Position numbers and translations under genes: made by a program
Shown: piece after piece, positions 36,611 through 46,419 of the stretch
Numbering within the stretch: position 1 is the first letter of the stretch
Layout: every line of letters begins with the position of its first letter
Assembly: GCA_963669155.1 (NCBI GenBank)
Contig: OZ022591.1
Coordinates: 20,178,605-20,242,604 of the forward strand
Origin: Arbacia lixula
Lineage: Eukaryota > Echinodermata > Echinoidea > Arbacioida > Arbaciidae
Direction: 5' to 3'
DNA: 64,000 bases
The notes under the pieces: generated by a model
What the model was told of the DNA's origin: nothing
Databases searched by the model: none
Seen by the model: the letters and a program-made list of their open reading frames with translations, nothing else

Positions 36611-36619
36611 CGAGAGACT

Positions 36620-37375
36620 TTTACCAGGGACGTGTTAGGAAGGAGGGACAACTCGAGCATAATATATTCAAACATCTGTATGGATACTATAAGCGTGCTA
36701 ATGAATGTCAAAAGCATTCCATAATTACTACAATGCTTTGATGTCCCATGCGCGCCACCGACATTTAGCTGCAGTTAACTTGGAAAGCAATATCTTTAAT
36801 TCCCTATTTTGTCTCTCGAAGCTGTGTTTCTTATCACATTATTTTGCAATTTTCAAGAAAGTTAAAGACAACACCACTAAAGATCCTGTACTCGGTTTTC
36901 TTCTAAATAATTGTTGAATGATGCACAAACGGAGATATAAGATAATATTCTTTCTAACACAATTAACAAATTTCTGCACTTTCCGCAGATATCCGCAAAT
37001 GTGGGATTCAATTATCAAATCTATATCTTAAGCTGTTTATTTTCATTAACAGAGTTTGCGTGCATTTGCGTGCAACTGAGATATTTTAGTAAAAAAAAAA
37101 CTTTATTTTTGTTCGCTGATATCTCTTTTCCTCACAATGGTATTGATGCAATCTAGCAGAACTGGACAAGCGAAATTAGACTCTACATTTCTTTTGTTCT
37201 CTCTGAGAAACGGTTGCTACGCCATCCTGTACGTTATTGTCAAAACACCTGAAAAACACATGCTGAGACCACATAATTTTTCGGCGGTGGCACGCATGGG
37301 TTCAAAGAAATAAAGTTGTTTCATATCCTTCCATAACACATCCCCGGTATGATCATTAACATTACCGTCTTCTAT
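36620..37375. repeat. Dispersed repeat, copy B
   Basis: Second copy of the family at 26845-27480 (same words, same orientation), with extra internal sequence. It appears inserted in or next to the LINE ORF2. Confidence 0.7.
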
Positions 37376-37379
37376 ACCA

Positions 37380-38481
37380 TGTAACTTCTTCACCTTCTTT
37401 CAAAGAAAAGTAGACGGGGTAGAGCTATTAATACTACTGCATAACTTTTTTCAACTTGCATCTTTAGCTTCTCGCATTACTTTCTGCGCCAGAGTTTTGT
37501 TGTTATAATCCAATAAGTCTTCTTTTAACATTGTCTTATCTACCTTTCTCTTTGCTTTATTTCTCTCTTTGAGTTTCTCACTCACCTCTCCATTCCACCG
37601 TGGAGCTGGTGGGGCTTTGAAACATATTTTTTTCTTTGGAATTGCTTTATTTGCAGCTTCCATGATGTCTTTAACTAAGTGTTCATATAACTCCTGTACT
37701 TTTCCTTCATCTGTAAAACACATTTTCCATTTAAAATTGATCTATATTTATTCCAGTCTGCCTTTTCATGGGCTAATCTATTTGTTTCCTCATATACACG
37801 TTTCACATTTACACCATTATTAATATGTACACTAGTGTCTACCATATACATAATGGTCGCTTATGAGCGCATCTTCAAGACTTTCCAAGACCTGTTTGGG
37901 CTATTTTCTTACTCACTAGAGTTAAATCCAAATGTGAGTGCGTGCCATTCATGTTATTGTACCTTGTGGGGGTATCGTCATTAAAGCATACCAAATCATT
38001 GTTGTCAATAAAATCTTCCACTATTCTTCCATTGATATTATTCTTCTTACTAGCCCAAAGGGTGTTATGGGAATTAAAACCCCCACAAATAACAATATTC
38101 CCTTCCTTAATCATATCTTGTACAGTTATTCTTGTAAAGTTATTCTTTTGCAAGGATTATCCATTTTTTTACAATATAATTTTTGTTCTCAATAATGATA
38201 TTTACTTTTTGATACTCATCAATAGGAGGTTCCTCCTCCTTGTATGATATAGAAGTATGAATATAAATGGTACATCCTCCTCCTGCCCCACTTAATCTTG
38301 GTTTTAACAAACATGTGTAGTTTGGTATATTATATACTTTATCAGGGTTTAACCATGACTCTTGGAGGCATAATGTGTGATATTCTTTTGCTGAGTCTCT
38401 TAAAAATTTCTCCAGTTCTCCCCCAGTAGTTCTTATTCGCCAAAAGTTCCACTGGGGTATATTAAGATCATCAGTTTTCAT
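37380..38481 (-). pseudogene. LINE ORF2, endonuclease and linker (Jockey/I/Nimb-like)
   Basis: Minus strand in three frames. 38481-38140 opens with QWNFWRIRTTGGEL and TLCLQESWLNP (the catalytic Glu block). 38153-37875 carries IVICGGFNSHNTLW (GDFN degenerated to GGFN) and SHLDLTLVS. 37723-37451 is the linker with AIPKKK, PRWNGEVSEKLKERNKAKRK. Order and spacing are those of a Jockey/I/Nimb LINE ORF2 up to the start of the reverse transcriptase, which is missing. Loss of the Asp and the frameshifts make it inactive. Confidence 0.8.
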
Positions 38482-38639
38482 AGTTTTATTTTGTTTTTTG
38501 TTCTAGCATTTTTAAGGATCTAATAATTTAATTTTCCACCTGTTTGTTTCACCTCGTAGAAAGGAGTGTAACTTCTCAGCATCTGTATCAAAGCCGCAGC
38601 ACTGTTTTGCTGCGTCGACTACTAGTTTGATGCGAATAC

Positions 38640-39744
38640 TTTTTTGTGTGCGCCCTGGCTAGATTGTTGATAATGAATACCAGAAGGGCTAATACTTGCT
38701 GGGGTTCAAATGTGACCTTCGTTGTTTCTACTTCCATTGACTCCTCATTTTCTACGGATGTTACAGGGTTTGAGACAGACTTGTCACTGTTCTCAGAGAG
38801 TGGCTTAGGGAGGCCTTACCAGAATGCATCTGGGTAGTTTTGGGTTTACTTGCGACGGTGGTGTGGTCCTTCCTTACAGCTATGGGGATTTTACTCTTCA
38901 TTCACTTATCACTCCGACCCTTCTCTTTACCTTGTGGTTGTGAGGCGTCCACTATCTCAATGATCGGCTGGGGTTGTTTTTCTTGTGTGGAGTTTTGCAC
39001 TGCTGCTGCATATGCATTTGTGAATTTGACATGTTTCATCGCTTCCGCATAGGCCATTCGATTTGTGCACCTGTACACTTGTATCGCTTGCGCCTCCTTA
39101 AATTTGGGACACCTCACGTATGCCTCACTGTGTGCACCCCCCTCAGTGTGCGCACTTCAGTTGTCCAGCGCTCTAGCAATCACTCCACTCGTTTGGACCA
39201 CTGCATTTCATTTGGGGCAGCGTATTTTTGCCCTGCACGTAGCTAGCTTGGAGTGGCCGAAGCGCTGGCACCCAAGAAAAGGCATCACTGGGGGAGTATA
39301 AATCTTGACCTTTTTTCTTTCGTAGCCCAGATAGACGTGGTCAGGCGCCACCGTCCCCCGAAAAGTTAGGAGGATGGCCATTGTTTTGACCAGCTCGCCC
39401 CTCACTTTCTTTTGGATACGCCTAGCCCCGACCACGCCATCGTCTGCAAGGGCGTCTGTCAGGTCTTCATCGCGGAGGTCCAAGTCGATTCCCGTGATGA
39501 CCCCCTTGCATACCCTGGCTGGTGCATCCAGCGTCGACCTGACATCTATTTTATCAAAATGGGTCGTGTCTCTTAGTAACTTTGTTTGTTTATCGTTATG
39601 TGTCTCGATTTCGAGCCCACGTCCCACTTTCCTCACACACTTGACCCCCCCCCCCCCCCCCGCAATTCTGTCCACCTCTCTGGCAATCAGAAGAGGATTT
39701 AAAGTGGTGAGGGACTTAGACTTATCTACTGGGGTCAGAGTCAC
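38640..39744 (-). pseudogene. LINE ORF1 (gag-like, zinc knuckle)
   Basis: The 39744-39208 frame has an RRM-like/gag-like body (TRGV-type KGVITGIDLDL, DALADDGVVGARRI, VYLGYERKKVKIYTPPVMPF) and then a CCHC-type knuckle, CQRFGHSKLATCRAKIRCPK. The protein continues in another frame at 39117-38902 (MRCPKFKEAQAIQVY, NRMAYAEAMKHVKF). It lies immediately upstream, in the sense direction, of the ORF2 at 38481, the standard order for I/Nimb-type LINEs. A frameshift at the knuckle and a 17-bp poly-C (39646-39662) disturb it. Confidence 0.78.
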
Positions 39745-39749
39745 TATTT

Positions 39750-40620
39750 ATTTGTGGATTGCCCCACCCCCGTCTGCTCACTAGAATAAATCCGTTGGCA
39801 TTTTTTATCACGCACTTGATGAAAAACGGCCTCCTGTTGCATCTCAACAGTGGTCCCTTCTTCAGCCATAATATAAAAGTAATCAAGTGCAAGCAGAAAC
39901 AACAAATCAGAAATGATAAACTAGAGAAGCAATACTACTAAATTACATGATACACTGTAGTGTAGTGTACAATACAGAACAATACGAAACGATGCAATAC
40001 AAACGCTATGCACTGTAGCTATGCACTGTGGCTAGTGCAGTATAATACGTTCCCACCGGCGTGCTAAATTGCAAATTAGCATTCGCTCCAAAGTTTATTC
40101 AACGTGTGCAAGAAGCCATGAAAGCCGAAGCAGCGTTATACAAGACGAGTAATGCAGTGTACAATATAAACACACAATACGCTCTATACGAATGGACGAA
40201 ATACACTATATAATTCGCGAATATAAGACACAAACTTATAGAGGTATATGTTTATATTCGCTAAACACACATTCACTTGTTGTCATAAGAGACACTCCAA
40301 ATACCACACGAAACACAAGAGATAGACAATATATCGATCAGAAAAGACACTGATACGACAAGCAATTTAAGTATTCGAATAATTTAAACACAGTATAACA
40401 TACACAATACAGTACATACACTACAGTTTCTACTCACTATGAACGAGAAGACGAAAATATGGCAAAAAAAATTGCAAACAAATCGTGAAGAGTCGCGCAA
40501 ATGAAGCGAGAATAAAGATTCGTGCGTACGGGCCAAACACGAACAGATGCGCGTATCAAATAGTGAAGTAATTACAACTTACTGAAAGCTTTGAGTTGTG
40601 AATGTTACTATAATTATTAT
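39750..40620. other. A-rich unassigned DNA left of the SGNH units
   Basis: No gene seen. A segment at about 40435-40530 (GAAGACGAAAATA ... CGTGCGTACGG) is shared with 45430-45535, which ends at the same point, where a patchwork sequence begins. Confidence 0.55.
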
Positions 40621-40624
40621 TACT

Positions 40625-41399
40625 TGAGAGCTTTAAGGAGAGCTCCCTTCACAGATTTGAAGCGCTGTTTTGTTCTTAAAATGGACCCCATCTGAGTAGT
40701 ACTCAGCGAAGGGATTGGTCTGTCGTGAGGTTTTGTGGTCCCAAAAAATGCTAGTAGGTGGTAAAAGCATTGGGACCACCCCATTGACTAGCCGCACCCT
40801 CCGATTGTACTCCCAGACGAGGCAGTCATGTTGCCGTGTGTTCTGGCGTTCCAGCAGGGACAGGACCACCACCCTGGTCGACTAGGAGGCTCTATTGACT
40901 TCCTCAACCAGTAGGTTAATTGCTGCGGCAACCACGGTTGGGTCGGAGGTCCTGCCCCCGAGGTCATTTCCCCCTATCTGTATGATGACCGCCTTGGGCC
41001 GAAGGTTACGGATGGCTCTCATAAGTGGTGCCCGCAGCCTCTCTACCGTCGCCCCTGGCATTCCGATGAAATGTACGACGTCCCGCTCCAATCCCATGTT
41101 AAGGCCGTACGTCGACAGTCGGGCTATTAGGCTGTGACCTGCTACTACCACAGTTGGGTCCATTGCAGCAGCAACCACGGTTGGGTCGGTGGTCCGGTCT
41201 CCGAGGTCATTCCCCCCTATTTGAATGATGACCGCCTTGGGCCGAAGGTCACGTACGGCTCTCATCAGTGGTGCCCGCAGCCTCTCGACAGTCGCCCCTG
41301 GCAAGCCGATAAAAGTTCCTGCTCCAGTCCCATATTGAGGCCGTATGACGATAGCCATGCGATGAGGCTGTGGCCTGCAACTACTACGGTTTGGCCCAT
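40625..41399 (-). pseudogene. SGNH-hydrolase-like ORF, unit Z (internally duplicated)
   Basis: Frame 41358-40882 plus 40872-40633. The start is best placed at MGQTVVVAGHSLIAWL (41399), with a frameshift shortly after. About 230 bp are duplicated: the block from the Ser motif through GGNDLG.RT occurs twice, joined at DPTVVAAAMDPTVVVAGHS. A stop replaces Gln between NRAS and STRVVV. The final DGVHF catalytic block is intact (about 40705). Not functional as it stands. Confidence 0.75.
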
Positions 41400-41639
41400 T
41401 ACACTGTAAATTGCAAACAAATGAAGAGAAAATTCTAAGATCTTATTTTAACTCCGAATCTACCCAGTGTCCAATTTATTTATATATTCCAATTCATACA
41501 TTATCTTCAAACCTGTGGATGGACATGGATAATATATTGAGCTCGCACCCACGTGCCCATGTAGTTTATTTTTTTTGTGTGTGTTTAAATGGCGACCCAG
41601 TCAAGATGACTATTTACGCCAATTTCAATATGATATCAC

Positions 41640-42540
41640 AGATTTGAAATGTTATTTTCCTGCGAGAGGAAGGGGGAAAGGGGTTTTCAGCACCCGACTA
41701 GTGCCGCAGCGCTAGTGCTCGGAGGCCACGAAAAACCGCCAGTTCTATAGCTGGGGAAACGTGGGTGCGGGCCAAGGGTGCTAAAACCGGGGTGCACTCC
41801 CTTTTCCATTGCTAAACCCCCAAATTACATGCATTTATGTCTATGTAAATATAACCTTATATATACCAAAATAAACAGATGTGTATATCCTAACATCGTC
41901 AGAATCTGAAACGCACCCGCGTTCAGCCTGACGAGGGTTACTAACGAAGCCACGCAAGTTACATGTTTCCTAGAGCAATATCAACATTTTGAGCACATCC
42001 GCGCTCAGTTCTGAAGAGAATTCATTACAAAGTCACATTTCAACATGTTCACATCTTAATATATTATTATACATACATTTTCATGGATTATTAATCAGAA
42101 TCCCACAGTCAAAACGCACCCGCGCTCAGACTGCGAGAAACTAACAATGAGTCACCTCACGCTCTTATGTGTTTACATCTCAATACATTACAATATATAC
42201 ATTTCCATGACTCGTTAATCAGAATCCCACAGTCAAAACGCACCCGCGCCTAGTCTGCAAGAAACTAACAATCAGTCACCTCACGTGTTTACATCTAATA
42301 TATACATCTTCATCACATCATTAATTAGAATCTATCAGCCAAAACGCACCCGCGCTTAGTCTGACAAGAAACTAATATGTTCACATCTCAATATTATACA
42401 TTATACGAAAAAAGTACATACTATTAGTAGTATTATATCATATTTATATACATATACAATCATTCAATATTCAACAATTATTTATGTAACTATCCGGTGT
42501 AAGAAGCGTATTTCATATTGAACTGAGTATTGTGGTCTTT
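41640..42540. repeat. Tandem repeats of about 120 bp, unit Z
   Basis: From about 41895 to 42400, four to five copies of AAAACGCACCCGCGCT.AGTCTG.....GAAACTAA... spaced by TTCACATCTCAATATATTA and TTTTCATGA.TTATTAATCAGAATC. Preceded by a GC-rich block (41655-41810) repeated at 43363-43515. The last part, 42411-42502, is almost identical to 44058-44150. Confidence 0.82.
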
Positions 42541-42559
42541 GCTAATTACTTGAGAGCGT

Positions 42560-43088
42560 TAAGGATGGCTTCCTTAAGAGATTTAGAATATCTTTTTTTT
42601 TTTAAATGTACCCAATCTGGGTAGTACTCAGCGAATTGATTGGCTAGTCGTGAGGTTTTGTGGTCCCCAAAAATGCTAGTCGGTGGTAAAAGCATTGGGA
42701 CCACCCCATTGACTAGCCGCACCCTCCGATTCTACTCCCAGACGGGGCAATCCTGTCGCCTTGTTTTCTGGCGTTCCAGCAGGGACAGGACCACCACCTT
42801 GGTCGACTGAGAGGCTCTAATCACTTCCTCGACCAGCAGGTTGATTGCGGCGGCAACCACAGTTGGGTCGGTGGTCCTGCCCCCGAGGTCATTCCCCCCT
42901 ATTTGTATGATAATTGCCTTCGGTCGAAGGTCACGTGCAGCTCGCAGCAGTGGTGCCCGCAGCCTCTCTACCGTCGCCCCTGGCATTCCGATGAAATGTA
43001 CGACGTCCCGCTCCAATCCCATGTTAAGGCCGTACGCCGACAGCCGGGCTATTAGGCTGTGGCCTGCAACTACTACGGTTTGGCCCAT
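42560..43088 (-). pseudogene. SGNH-hydrolase-like ORF, unit Y
   Basis: Starts at MGQTVVVAGHSLIARL (43088) and reads well through IIIQIGGNDLGGRT to VWE, where TAG replaces the Tyr of EYNRR (42732). The homology continues past the stop to 42600, but the catalytic DGVH is DWVH here. A decayed copy of the intact ORF in unit X. Confidence 0.8.
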
Positions 43089-43362
43089 TACACTGTAAAT
43101 TGCAGACAAATGAAGAGAAAATTCTAACATCTTATCTTAACTCCGAATCTACCAAGTGTCCAATTTATTCATATATTCAAATTTATACATTATCTTCAAA
43201 CATTTGGATGGACATGGATAATATATTGAGCTCGCACCCGCGTGCCCATTTAATTCATTTTGTGTGTGTGTGTGTGTGTTTAAATGGCGACCCAGTCAAG
43301 ATGACTATTTACGCCAATTTCAAAATAATAGTGAATTTATCACAGATTTAAAATGTTTCTCT

Positions 43363-44055
43363 CTTGCGAGAGGAAAGGGGGGCGAGGGTTTTTCAGCACC
43401 TGCAGTGCCGCAGCCCTAGTGCTCGGAGGCCACGAAAAACCGCCAGTTCTATAGCTGGGGAAACGTGGGTGCGGGCCAAGGGTGCTAAAACCGGGGTGCA
43501 CTCCCTTCTCCATTGCCAAACCCCCAAATTACATGCATGTATGTCTATGTCAATATAACTATGTCAATTATTTATACCAAACTAAACATATGTGCATATC
43601 CTTACATCGTCAGGCTCTAAAAACGCACCTGCGTTCAGCATGACGGGGTTAATAACGAAGCCACGCAAGTTACATGTTTCCCAGAGCAATATCACCATTT
43701 TAAGCGCATCCGCGCTCAGTTCTGAAGAGAATTCATTACATAGTCACATTTCAATATGTTCACATCTCAACATATTACAATATATACACGTTTTATGTAA
43801 CAATGATCATGATCCTACAGTAAAAAACGCAACTGCGCTTAGTCTGCAAGAAACAACACAATTAACTATGAAAACAAATGAGTCACTTCACGTACATGTA
43901 TTAATATGTTCAGATTTTAATATATTACTTTATATATATTTTCATGAATTAATCATAATAATCTATCAGTCATATTCTATCATCTATCAATCAAAACGCA
44001 CCCGCGCTTAGTCTGACATGAAACTAATATGTTCACATCTCAATATTATACATTA
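43363..44055. repeat. GC-rich block and tandem repeats of about 120 bp, unit Y
   Basis: Same GC-rich block as 41655-41810 (AGGCCACGAAAAACCGCCAG, GGTGCGGGCCAAGGGTGC), then about four copies of the repeat containing AAAACGCACCCGCG between about 43610 and 44030. Confidence 0.8.
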
Positions 44056-44122
44056 TACGAAAAAAGTACATACTATTAGTAGTATTATATCATATTTATA
44101 TACATATACAATCATTCAATAT

Positions 44123-44749
44123 TCAACAATTATTTATGTAACTATCCGGTGTAAACAGCGTTCCCACGCACAGATGTGCGTATTTCATATTGCATTGGGT
44201 ATTACTTAAGGGCTTTAAGGATGGCTCCCCTAACAGATTTATAATATTTTTTTTTTGGTTTTTGAAATGTACCCCATCCGGGGAGTACTCAGCGAAGGGA
44301 TTGGCTAGTCGTGAGGTTTTGTGGTCCCAAAAAATGCTAGTAGGTGGTAAAAGCATTGGGACCACCCCATTGACTAGCCGCATCCTCCGATTGTACTCCC
44401 AGACGGGGCAATCCTGTCGCCTTGTTTTCTGGCGTTCCAGCAGGGACAGGACCACCACCCTGGTCGACTGGGAGGCTCTAATCACTTCCTCGACCAGCAG
44501 GTTGATTGCGGCGGCAACCACAGTTGGGTCGGTGGTCCTGCCCCCGAGGTCGTTCCCCCCTATTTGTATAATAATTGCCTTGGGTCGAAGGTCACGTGCA
44601 GCTCGCAGCAGTGGTGCCCGTAGCCTCTCTACCGTCGCCCCTGGCATTCCAATGAAATGTACAGTGTCACGCTCTAATCCCATGTTAAGGGCGTACGCCG
44701 ACAGTCGGGCTATTAGGCTGTGGCCTGCTACTATCACAATTGGGTCCAT
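44123..44749 (-). CDS. SGNH-hydrolase-like protein, unit X (intact frame)
   Basis: Open frame of 208 codons starting MDPIVIVAGHS. It has the SGNH blocks: block I GHS with Ser11 (GHS rather than GDS), a Gly block IGMPGAT at about 33-39, block III GGND with Asn66, and block V DGVH with Asp158 and His161. It is thus a plausible esterase/lipase-fold protein with all catalytic positions. The last 40 residues, after a T-rich stretch, are probably not part of the fold. SGNH domains are known as accessory parts of CR1 LINE ORF1 and some DIRS/Ngaro elements; the tandem, repeat-rich setting suggests a mobile element, but which one is not shown. Confidence 0.65.
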   Translation of the reverse strand: MDPIVIVAGHSLIARLSAYALNMGLERDTVHFIGMPGATVERLRAPLLRAARDLRPKAIIIQIGGNDLGGRTTDPTVVAAAINLLVEEVIRASQSTRVVVLSLLERQKTRRQDCPVWEYNRRMRLVNGVVPMLLPPTSIFWDHKTSRLANPFAEYSPDGVHFKNQKKNIINLLGEPSLKPLSNTQCNMKYAHLCVGTLFTPDSYINNC

Positions 44750-44854
44750 TATACTGAAAATGGCGTAAAAAGAAAATTCTTATTATTATGAAGTTTTATT
44801 TGATGGAAATATAATACATTGAGCTCGCACCCACGTGCTCATTTAATTCATCTC

Positions 44855-45475
44855 CTATGTACATAGGAGGTGTGATAATATGACCTTCATATTTCTTTTC
44901 AAATCTTTTCTTTGTCCATCATACTTCTTACAAGATAGCAAAAAGTGTGCTTCATTGCCAACTGCATTGCATGTTTCACATTTATTATTAGTACGTTTTC
45001 CCATCATAAAGTAAAAGTCTTCTAATAGAGTATGCCCAAGTCTAAGTCTATGGTACAGTACTTCGTCTTTTCTGCATGCTAATTTTATATGCTGTACTCC
45101 CCCTAGCCTTTCATAATGTCTCTTTCTAATCTGTTCCTCTTCTCCCCTCATCAAAACCTGTTTGATCGGGGTGAATTAAATTATTTATTTGCATTTGCCT
45201 TACTAATCGTTCAACGATCATTTTTTCCATGATTTTACACAACATGGATGTCAATGACACAGGCCGGTAGGAGGATGGAAGTCCAGCCTACTTATTTTCT
45301 TTCTTTACTGGGATGATAATTGCATGTTGCCATACTTTACGTAAAACACCTGATTCCCACACACGATTAAATATATATAGTAAATGCACTCTATAGTTTT
45401 GATGCAAATTGTCGATCAATTTATAAATTTATCAAATCATAAACGGGAAGACGAAAATAGAGCAAGAAAATTGCA
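44855..45475 (-). pseudogene. LINE ORF2: RT start joined to C-terminal zinc-finger tail
   Basis: Minus strand. 45360-45175 reads HAIIIPVKKENK, then SSYRPVSLTSMLCKIMEKMI and a VERLVRQMQINN segment (RT motifs 0-1), ending near HPDQTG. This joins directly to 45154-44855 with LYHRLRLGHTLLEDFYFM, CETC.AVGNEAHFLLSCKKYDGQR, the Cys/His tail that ends Jockey/Nimb-type ORF2. The RT palm with its YADD box and any RNase H are deleted. It may belong to the same family as 37380-39744. Confidence 0.75.
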
Positions 45476-45534
45476 GAAAAATCGTCTTAAAGAAACCCGA
45501 AAATGGAGTGAGGATATAGATACGTGTGCGTACG

Positions 45535-45680
45535 GAGCAACAGCAACGGAGCAACAGCAACGGAGCAACTGAGCAACGGAGCAACAGCAACGGAGCAACA
45601 GCAACGGAGCAACGGAGCAACAGCAACGGAGCTATGAATCAGCGCGGAGGGTTTATGATCGGAGCTATTTATCTCATTAA
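45535..45680. other. Second patchwork: GGAGCAACA repeats and CGGAGCTAT motifs
   Basis: Begins right after CGTGCGTACGG-type sequence. Eight or more iterations of GGAGCAAC(AGCAAC) are followed by GGAGCTATGAATCA, CGGAGGGTTTATG and CGGAGCTATT. The last three words also occur in the H3-leader insertion (17693, 18007 and 18021). Confidence 0.75.
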
Positions 45681-45689
45681 ATTCTCATT

Positions 45690-46380
45690 TAATTCATATA
45701 TATATTGTGGTGTGCGTGGCCTTAAGGCTTAGGGTTGTGGACGTGGGCGGCGTACGTTAGTGGTCCGGTGTCTTATCACCGTGTGTTCTGCCGTCGTTGG
45801 CGGCGCTGTGGTCTGTCGGTTCGCTGGTTGCGGACTTGAGTGGCTGATGAAGATCGAAGCTGGAAGTATAGTGGCTTAAGGATGACATCTCGTCTCTGAG
45901 GTGTGAGTAGCTGCTGTTTAATTTCCATTCCGTTGCTTGTGTTGACTCCTTGAGTTTCTGGTAGGTCGTAGTGTAGATGCGGTCTTGGGTCTTCTTGAGT
46001 ACAATGGTGCATGACGTTTCCCTTCATTGTCAGCTTGCAGGATGTGGATAGATGGGTTACTGCGGAGCTCTTTGATGGCAGTTGATTCTTGTTCACTGAT
46101 GTTTGGTTTTAGAGGTTCAGCAGTGAAGGGTGCTTGTGTGACTTGGAGGCGAATGTTGTATGCCGCGGGTCAGCTCAGGAATCTAAGTTTGACGAGAAAG
46201 GTGACGATGAATAGTCAATCTATTCGAAAAGTCGAGTCCCTCCTAAACGGTTCACTTCAGGACTCAATCAGAAAGAAAACAAACAGTGCTATTCAGGACT
46301 ACACCCCCCCCCCCCCCCTATCAGTCCTTACAGTCTCTTTTAGGACTACCACGACTTCCAGAAAGAATTGAATCCCTCCC
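45690..46380. other. Unassigned GC-richer segment
   Basis: A minus-strand frame 46096-45776 (106 codons, basic, no recognised domain) covers part of it. Base composition is richer in GC than the surroundings. It may be the rest of a retroelement unit; not identified. Poly-C at about 46306-46318. Confidence 0.4.
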
Positions 46381-46419
46381 TTTCTCATCAAGGATGTTTT
46401 AGCACATATAAATCCATCC

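Noticed and set aside
40895-41137. Plus-strand frames opposite the SGNH ORFs
   Set aside because: Mirror images of the SGNH coding strand; no motif.
41895-44050. Regularly spaced repeats considered as a CRISPR-like array
   Set aside because: Repeats are about 120 bp, imperfect, with no unique spacers of constant size, in a eukaryotic genome.
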